Assembly: GCA_002439285.1 (NCBI GenBank)
Contig: DJTQ01000233.1
Location: 1-12,146 of the forward strand
Direction of reading: 5' to 3'
DNA length: 12,146 bases
Source of the DNA: Paenibacillaceae bacterium UBA6304
GTDB taxonomy: Bacteria > Bacillota > Bacilli > Paenibacillales > Paenibacillaceae
The notes beneath the pieces were generated by a model that did not search any database, was not told the origin of the DNA, and worked only from the letters and a program-made list of their open reading frames with translations. Of this stretch, positions 7,714-12,146 are shown in pieces. Position 1 is the first letter of the stretch; the number at the start of each line of letters is the position of its first letter. The position numbers and the translations under genes are program-made.

Positions 7714-10266
7714 ATGAGCAACACAACATTAACAAGGCAAGATGTGGAGCTATTGGCTCCGGCGGGAGATTGGGATTGCATGCGGGCTGCGGTGGCGAAT
7801 GGGGCTGATGCGATATTTTTTGGCGTGGAGAAGTTTAATGCCCGTGCGCGTGCGAACAACTTCCGTATGGACGAGCTGTCTGAAATTATGGCGTTTTTGC
7901 ATAGCTACGGGGTTAAGGGCTTTTTAACTTTTAATATCCTGGTGTTTGAAAATGAACTGGAGGATGCGCAGGAGCTGATTGAAGCCTGTATCGAATCCGG
8001 TGTGGACGCCGTTATTGTGCAGGATCTGGGTTTGGTTAGAATGATCCGCGAGCTATCGCCGGACTTCCCGATTCATGGCTCCACGCAAATGACGATTACT
8101 TCGCCGGAAGCGGTGGAATTCACGAAGCCGTGGAATATGGAGCGCGTGGTGCTAGGACGAGAAAATAATTTGAAGCAGATCAAGATGATCGGGGATCAGG
8201 CGAAGCTGCCGATGGAGGTCTTTGTGCATGGGGCGCTGTGCGTGTCCTATTCCGGCCAGTGCCTGACATCGGAAATGTGGGGCGGCCGCTCGGCAAACCG
8301 CGGCGAATGCGCTCAGGCCTGTCGTTTGCCGTACGACTTGATGGTTGACGGGGAACAAAAACCGATGGGAGATGTCGCTTATTTGCTGTCGCCTAAAGAT
8401 TTGGCGGCGATCGACATTATGCCGGAATTGATCGAAGCGGGTGTAACTTCGTTTAAGATTGAAGGACGCTTGAAAAGTCCGGAATATGTAGCCAATGTGG
8501 TGAGCAAGTACCGGAAGGCGATTGACCGGTATTTTGAGGGGGATGCGACGCGTCCTTCCAAAGAGGAGGTCCGCGAACTGCAGCAGAGCTTCTCGCGCGG
8601 GTTTACCCACGGTTTCTTGGAGGGGACTAACAACAAGCAACTGGTTGACGGCACGTTCCCGAAGAGCCGCGGGGTCTATCTCGGCCGGGTGGAGCAAATC
8701 CTCCGCGACGGCGTTGTCTGCAAGCTGGAAGCGCCGGTGAAGCGCGGCGACGGGATTGTGTTTGATGCGGGCGATCCGACGAAGAAGGAAGAGGGCGGCC
8801 GCGTGTATGATTTGCGCCGCAAGGGCGTAAAGCTGGAGGGCGAGGCCGACGAGACTTGGATCGTCGACATCGTCCCCGGGCGCAATGACGTCGATTTGCG
8901 CCGGCTGCATGTGGGCGACCGGATCTGGAAGACGGGCGATCCGGCCCTGGACAAACGGCTCCGCCAAACGTTCGAGACCGACAAGCCGTACCGGGTGTTC
9001 CCGGTACATGTGCGGGCGGTCGGCCACGCGGGCGGGCCGCTGACCACCTTCTGGACTGATGTCCAGAAGGGAACGACCGTGCGCGTCGACTCGGAGCTTG
9101 AGCTCGAGGTCGCGCAAAAACGGCCGATGGACGGCGCGCTGCTCGAAGAGCAGTTCGGCCGTCTCGGCGGCACGGTGTTCCAGCTCGAGCGGCTGGATAC
9201 GGAGCTGCATGGCGACGTGATCCTCCCCATGCGAGAGCTGAACGGCATTCGCCGGCGCGCAGTGGAGCTGCTAGCCGGCGAGCGGCCGAAGCCGCCCGTG
9301 TGGACGCGGGCGGCTTCGGTTGCGGCAGTGCCCGGCGCCATGGGCGCGGGCGCAGCCGCTGGGCTTGGCGCCCCCGCCGGGGGCGGGGCGCCGGTGGCTC
9401 GCGGTGAGGCGAAGCTCACCGCGTTGTGCCGCAGCCTGCCGCAGGTGCAGGCTGCGCTGGAAGCCGGCGTCGAAATGATCTACGCCGACTTCGAATTTAT
9501 CAAGCAGTTCCCGGCAGCAGTGGAAGCCGTCCGCGCGGCCGGCAAGCAGATCGCGCTGGCTACGCCGCGCATCCATATGCCGGGCGAGAACGGCTACCAT
9601 AACAACATCCTGCGCCTCCAGCCCGACGCGGTGCTGGTACGCAACACCGGTGCGCTGTATTTCTACCTGCGCCACCGTTTGGAAAACCCGTCCGCCTCGC
9701 ATCCGCGGCTGATTGGCGATTTCTCGCTGAACATCGCCAACCACAAAGCCGTGGAAGTGTTCCTTGAGGCGGGTTGTGACCTCGTGACTCCGTCCTATGA
9801 TCTGAACATCCAACAGATGGTCGATTTGCTGGGACAAAGCCAGACGGCCAACCTGGAAATCGTCATCCATCAGCATCTGCCGATGTTCCATACCGAGCAC
9901 TGCGTGTATTGCACCTTCATGAGCGAAGGTACGGACTACACCAACTGCGGGCGTCCTTGCGAAGAGCACCGCGCTTCGCTGCAGGACCGGATCGGCATGA
10001 GCCACCCCGTACGAGTCGACGAAGGCTGCCGGAATACGGTCTATAACGCTATCGAGCAATCCGGCGCGGAATACCTGAGCAACTTCATGGAGCTGGGCGT
10101 AGCGAATTATCGCGTAGAGTTCCTGGAGGAAACGCCGGAGCAGGTTCACCAGGTTATCGACCTTTACAACCGGGCCCTTCGTGGCGAAATCAGCGGCACC
10201 CAGGTCTGGAAGTCGCTAAAAGCGACAAACCAGCTTGGAGTTACGCGTGGACAACTTGTGAAATAG
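7714..10266 (+). CDS. Double-domain U32 family protein (RlhA/TrhP-like, DUF3656-type)
   Basis: This 850-aa protein carries the exact peptidase-U32 signature at 168-186 (E-x-F-x2-G-A-L-C-x4-G-x-C-x-T-S). Annotated relatives are called collagenase-like peptidases. Characterised E. coli members instead modify RNA: RlhA hydroxylates 23S rRNA C2501, and TrhP hydroxylates tRNA wobble uridine. The UbiU/V members bind Fe-S clusters through four cysteines. Residues 12-300 form the U32 domain, with ELLAPAG (12-18), Cys176, Cys183, Cys199 and Cys203, and FKIEGRLK (247-254). Residues of about 390-510 probably match DUF3656. A Gly/Ala/Pro-rich linker (about 530-565) joins a second barrel-like part (565-830) with a further cluster, Cys730/733/745/749 and Cys772. 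The ATG follows GGGAGG (7702-7707) by 6 nt. E. coli RlhA is about 650 aa, and B. subtilis has two separate proteins, YrrN and YrrO, so this is a long fused form. RNA hydroxylation is an inference; the substrate is unknown. Confidence 0.9.
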   Translation: MSNTTLTRQDVELLAPAGDWDCMRAAVANGADAIFFGVEKFNARARANNFRMDELSEIMAFLHSYGVKGFLTFNILVFENELEDAQELIEACIESGVDAVIVQDLGLVRMIRELSPDFPIHGSTQMTITSPEAVEFTKPWNMERVVLGRENNLKQIKMIGDQAKLPMEVFVHGALCVSYSGQCLTSEMWGGRSANRGECAQACRLPYDLMVDGEQKPMGDVAYLLSPKDLAAIDIMPELIEAGVTSFKIEGRLKSPEYVANVVSKYRKAIDRYFEGDATRPSKEEVRELQQSFSRGFTHGFLEGTNNKQLVDGTFPKSRGVYLGRVEQILRDGVVCKLEAPVKRGDGIVFDAGDPTKKEEGGRVYDLRRKGVKLEGEADETWIVDIVPGRNDVDLRRLHVGDRIWKTGDPALDKRLRQTFETDKPYRVFPVHVRAVGHAGGPLTTFWTDVQKGTTVRVDSELELEVAQKRPMDGALLEEQFGRLGGTVFQLERLDTELHGDVILPMRELNGIRRRAVELLAGERPKPPVWTRAASVAAVPGAMGAGAAAGLGAPAGGGAPVARGEAKLTALCRSLPQVQAALEAGVEMIYADFEFIKQFPAAVEAVRAAGKQIALATPRIHMPGENGYHNNILRLQPDAVLVRNTGALYFYLRHRLENPSASHPRLIGDFSLNIANHKAVEVFLEAGCDLVTPSYDLNIQQMVDLLGQSQTANLEIVIHQHLPMFHTEHCVYCTFMSEGTDYTNCGRPCEEHRASLQDRIGMSHPVRVDEGCRNTVYNAIEQSGAEYLSNFMELGVANYRVEFLEETPEQVHQVIDLYNRALRGEISGTQVWKSLKATNQLGVTRGQLVK
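9286..9319 (+). repeat. GC-rich inverted repeat inside the U32 gene linker
   Basis: CCGAAGCCGCCCG (9286-9298) and CGGGCGGCTTCGG (9307-9319) form a perfect 13-bp inverted repeat with an 8-nt loop inside the coding sequence, at the start of the Gly/Ala/Pro linker. A second GC-only hairpin follows at 9369-9385 (7-bp stem, 3-nt loop). No U-run follows either, so they are not terminators. Confidence 0.75.
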
Positions 10267-10296
10267 CTTAAAAGTGCAAATTTTAAATTTGATTAG

Positions 10297-10333
10297 AACG
10301 GCTTTCTGCGCTTGTCTTGCAGGGGCCGTTTTT
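10297..10333 (+). terminator. Terminator of the U32 gene
   Basis: AACGGCTTTCTGC (10297-10309) pairs with GCAGGGGCCGTT (10319-10330) around a 9-nt loop, with one bulge and two G-U pairs. Five T follow (10329-10333). It begins about 30 nt after the U32 stop codon. Confidence 0.85.
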
Positions 10334-10469
10334 CTGTTTTTTTGAATGAATTAACCCTATGCACTCTGTACAAGGACACTTGTTCTTTACCTGGAGACAT
10401 GCATGGAATCCGCATTCTATAGGGACTTTTTAATTGTCAACACTCTGTGAACTATCTCAGAAAAGCTGC

Positions 10470-10486
10470 GATAAATTCAATTTATC
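10470..10486. repeat. 17-bp perfect palindrome near the 65-aa gene promoter
   Basis: GATAAATT-C-AATTTATC is a perfect palindrome around a single central base. It lies 25 nt upstream of the TATAAT at 10512, roughly over and just upstream of where a -35 box would be. That is a typical position for an operator, but its AT-rich composition makes chance occurrence possible. Confidence 0.5.
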
Positions 10487-10508
10487 ACTAAGCAAAGGAT
10501 ACGTAATG

Positions 10509-10517
10509 TGCTATAAT
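10509..10517 (+). promoter_or_regulatory. Extended -10 promoter for the 65-aa gene
   Basis: TGCTATAAT (10509-10517) is a consensus extended -10 element. No good -35 box is present at 17 nt spacing (TAAGCA). The start would be near 10524, giving a leader of about 57 nt. Confidence 0.65.
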
Positions 10518-10580
10518 GAAAGCGTAAACAATTTGAAGTGGATGATGTAATATAGTCCATTTCCCAGGAGGGTGAAAGTA

Positions 10581-10778
10581 ATGTTTGAAGGATTCCTCGA
10601 AATGCAATCGGTGGTAACAAAAGTTCATGGACGACTGGAAATCGGCGGCGACCAAGAGTACCGGAGAATTGAATACGGAACCGAGCGCCATCTCCATACG
10701 CCTGAGCCGGGTAGCCGCAACCGCTGCGAGGAAGCACCCCAGCCTATCCTAACGCGCTTGAAATTCTGGATGCACTAA
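10581..10778 (+). CDS. Unrecognised 65-aa hypothetical protein
   Basis: I do not recognise this protein. It is hydrophilic, begins with a short apolar stretch (MFEGFLEMQSVV) and is rich in Arg and Glu in the middle. It has one cysteine (Cys49) and ends in LKFWMH. There is no signal peptide or membrane segment. The start at 10581 is chosen because a full AGGAGG (10566-10571) lies 9 nt upstream; the in-frame GTG at 10572 touches that site and cannot be the start. The gene has a complete set of expression signals of its own: an extended -10 promoter, a strong ribosome binding site and a terminator at 10801-10838. This argues that it is a real single-gene unit despite the short length. A folded non-coding RNA with an incidental frame is the main alternative. 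Confidence 0.65.
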   Translation: MFEGFLEMQSVVTKVHGRLEIGGDQEYRRIEYGTERHLHTPEPGSRNRCEEAPQPILTRLKFWMH

Positions 10779-10800
10779 CAAAAGCGAATTCGTCACATAC

Positions 10801-10838
10801 CGCTTCTCACGAATGAGTTTCGTGGGAGGCGTTTTTTT
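10801..10838 (+). terminator. Terminator of the 65-aa gene
   Basis: CGCTTCTCACGAA (10801-10813) pairs with TTCGTGGGAGGCG (10819-10831), 13 pairs including two G-U, around a 5-nt loop. Seven T follow (10832-10838). Confidence 0.9.
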
Positions 10839-10882
10839 ATGGAGGGAGACATAGTTCATTTGTCTTTTTTTGACGTCAGTTA

Positions 10883-10891
10883 TGTTATAAT
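10883..10891 (+). promoter_or_regulatory. Extended -10 promoter for galU
   Basis: TGTTATAAT (10883-10891) is an extended -10 element about 40 nt before the galU start codon. The TTGACG at 10870 is only 10 nt from the -10 box and cannot be its -35. TTGTCT (10860-10865) is 20 nt away, so recognition probably relies on the extended -10. Confidence 0.6.
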
Positions 10892-10930
10892 GACACCATC
10901 TTGAGGTTATGGGAAAGGAAGATTCATGCT

Positions 10931-11815
10931 ATGAAAATCCGGAAAGCGATTATCCCTGCAGCCGGGCTGGGTACTCGTTTCTTGCCTGCCACGAAAGCGA
11001 TGCCGAAGGAAATGCTCCCGATCGTGGATAAGCCAACCATCCAATACATTGTAGAAGAAGCCGTGGCTTCCGGAATCGAAGACATCATCATCGTGACCGG
11101 TAAAGGTAAGCGCGCGATCGAGGATCACTTCGATAACTCGTTCGAGCTTGAGCAGAATTTGTCCGAAAAGGGCAAATGGGATTTGCTGAACGAGGTTCGC
11201 AAGTCCTCGGAAATGGCTGACATTCATTACATCCGGCAAAAAGAACCCAAGGGCCTTGGACACGCCATTTGGTGTGCACGCAAGTTCATCGGCAATGAAC
11301 CCTTTGCCGTCCTGTTGGGCGATGACATCGTGGAGTCGGAAGTGCCTTGTCTGAAGCAGATGATCGACGTATACAACTTCCAGAAAGCATCTGTCGTTGG
11401 GGTACAGCCGGTTCCGTGGGAAGAAGTATCCCGGTACGGCATCGTAGACGGAAACGAAATCGGGAACCGTGTCTACCAAGCTAAGCAATTGGTGGAGAAG
11501 CCGCCGGCCGACAAAGCGCCGTCGAATCTTGCGATTATGGGCAGATATATTTTAACGCCAGCTATTTTTGAGATTCTTGACGGACAGCATGAAGGGGTAG
11601 GCGGAGAGATTCAGCTTACGGATGCGATTTCGCGTCTGCGTGAGACCGAGCGCATCGTTGCTTATCACTTTGACGGAGAACGTCACGATGTCGGTGAGAA
11701 GCTAGGCTTCATTGAAACGACGATCCATTATGCGTTGCAGAATAAGGAATTGCGCGAAGGTTTATTGGAATACATGAAATCGAAGATTGAAGATCAAAAA
11801 ATCGGCCTCTCCTAA
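10931..11815 (+). CDS. galU: UTP-glucose-1-phosphate uridylyltransferase (GalU/GtaB)
   Basis: This cytoplasmic enzyme makes UDP-glucose from UTP and glucose-1-phosphate, a precursor for cell-wall glycopolymers, glycolipids and exopolysaccharide. The 294-aa length is typical. Visible motifs are the nucleotide-binding loop [19 protein letters not shown] (12-30), KGLGHA (107-112), LLGDD (128-132, with metal-binding acidic residues), VEKP (188-191) and GEIQLTD (225-231). The start at 10931 is preferred because AGGAAG (10916-10921) lies 9 nt upstream and the protein then begins with the family's [13 protein letters not shown] longer frame from TTG 10901 would add ten atypical residues and overlap this ribosome binding site. 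The gene has its own promoter and terminator and appears monocistronic. The name gtaB would be used by analogy with B. subtilis. Confidence 0.97.
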   Translation: MKIRKAIIPAAGLGTRFLPATKAMPKEMLPIVDKPTIQYIVEEAVASGIEDIIIVTGKGKRAIEDHFDNSFELEQNLSEKGKWDLLNEVRKSSEMADIHYIRQKEPKGLGHAIWCARKFIGNEPFAVLLGDDIVESEVPCLKQMIDVYNFQKASVVGVQPVPWEEVSRYGIVDGNEIGNRVYQAKQLVEKPPADKAPSNLAIMGRYILTPAIFEILDGQHEGVGGEIQLTDAISRLRETERIVAYHFDGERHDVGEKLGFIETTIHYALQNKELREGLLEYMKSKIEDQKIGLS

Positions 11816-11832
11816 TGGAGAAGCCGATTTTT
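11797..11832. terminator. Bidirectional terminator shared by galU and the TPR gene
   Basis: Arms 11797-11812 and 11817-11832 pair over 16 positions with a single C/A mismatch around a TAAT loop. The plus strand ends in five T (11828-11832). The left arm starts in an A-run (11796-11801), which gives a U-run on the minus strand, so the hairpin can stop both convergent transcripts. The galU stop codon is in the loop. Confidence 0.85.
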
Positions 11833-11851
11833 ATTTAACCCGTAGAATATT

Positions 11852-12146
11852 TTAGAACGTTAATTCAGTAAGCTGAGAAATCGAATCTTTTTCATTCGAA
11901 TCTAGTTGAATCAATTGGTCATAGAGCGCTTGATCCGCGCCTCCTGACTTCTGTAAGGCCGCCAGATACCAACGGGTGATTTCCCGGTTTGTAGGTTCGT
12001 TCAGATCCTGGGTGAGTCCTTGCTTGAGGATCTCGGCTGCTTCGGCAGGTTTGTTCATCATGTACTGCATTTTTCCGGCATTAAGAGCCATGGTAGGAGT
12101 AACGGCAAACGGGTTCCCTTGAAGCTGCCCTTTAGGCAGCGTCTTG
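11852..12146 (-). CDS. C-terminal part of a TPR-like protein (5' end outside window)
   Basis: The minus-strand frame stays open from the right edge to its stop at 11854-11852, showing 97 C-terminal residues. The ATG at 12091-12089 is internal: 18 further codons are open upstream and read as continuous protein, so the true start lies outside. The segment MALNAGKMQYMMNKPAEAAEILKQGL (split as MALNAGKMQY and MMNKPAEAAEILKQGL) has the spacing of small and large residues of a tetratricopeptide helix pair. REITRWYLAALQKSG and ADQALYDQLIQLD could form a second, weaker pair. TPR proteins serve as protein-binding scaffolds; no specific partner can be inferred. The gene converges on galU and shares its bidirectional terminator. 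Confidence 0.75.
   Translation of the reverse strand, partial: KTLPKGQLQGNPFAVTPTMALNAGKMQYMMNKPAEAAEILKQGLTQDLNEPTNREITRWYLAALQKSGGADQALYDQLIQLDSNEKDSISQLTELTF

Larger units (their letters stand above)
10334..10580. other. AT-rich intergenic region upstream of the 65-aa gene
   Basis: No gene is seen between the U32 terminator and the 65-aa gene. The region holds a perfect palindrome (10470-10486), an extended -10 promoter (10509-10517) and a direct repeat of CACTCTGT (10362-10369 and 10441-10448). A short ACAAG/CTTGT inverted repeat lies just after the first of these copies. Confidence 0.6.

Noticed and set aside
8152..10149. Long minus-strand ORFs (352, 247 and 292 codons) opposite the U32 gene
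   Set aside because: High GC content of the U32 gene makes long antisense frames likely. The products are Arg/Ala-rich without domains, and the sense strand is clearly coding.
10362..10448. Direct repeat CACTCTGT (10362-10369 and 10441-10448)
   Set aside because: Only two 8-nt copies 79 nt apart with no further structure; not distinguishable from chance.
10870..10891. TTGACG followed by TATAAT upstream of galU read as a standard promoter; TGACGTCA palindrome at 10871-10878
   Set aside because: The spacing between the boxes is only 10 nt, too short for SigA. The 8-bp palindrome is too short and isolated to call an operator.
10901..10930. N-terminal extension of GalU from TTG 10901
   Set aside because: The added ten residues are not family-like and the extension covers the AGGAAG ribosome binding site that serves the ATG at 10931.

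Overview
The window looks like a chromosomal segment of a Paenibacillus-type Firmicute (inference). The supporting signs are strong AGGAGG-type ribosome binding sites, a TTG start on uvrA, SigA-like -10 boxes, U-tailed hairpin terminators, and a motAB pair placed divergently from uvrBA. Nearly all of it is ordinary housekeeping DNA. I found no phage, transposase gene, CRISPR array, tRNA or rRNA, and nothing that amounts to a demonstrated new system. The less ordinary material lies in two intergenic regions, two small-protein genes and the linker of a large U32-family protein.

Left part (1-1598, minus strand): the flagellar stator genes motA and motB. They overlap by four bases, and motB runs off the left edge. 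A short divergent control region (1599-1794) separates them from uvrB and holds a plausible promoter with a weak LexA-like palindrome at its start point.

Positions 1795-6736 (plus strand): uvrB and uvrA, 20 nt apart, form a nucleotide-excision-repair operon that ends at a perfect 17-bp terminator. UvrA recognises damage, loads UvrB and leaves; UvrB then marks the site for UvrC, which is not in this window.

Positions 6737-7713: a 530-nt stretch without a convincing gene, holding several inverted repeats and a possible 18-codon ORF. It is followed by a 68-aa two-helix membrane protein with its own GU-rich terminator.

Positions 7714-10333: an 850-aa U32-family protein (RlhA/TrhP-like superfamily, probably an RNA-modification enzyme) with two cysteine clusters joined by a Gly/Ala/Pro-rich linker, then a terminator.

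Positions 10334-10838: an AT-rich spacer with a perfect palindrome and an extended -10 promoter, an unrecognised 65-aa protein with a strong RBS, and a terminator.

Positions 10860-12146: galU (UTP-glucose-1-phosphate uridylyltransferase). Its stop codon sits in the loop of a bidirectional terminator shared with a convergent, partial TPR-type gene that runs off the right edge.
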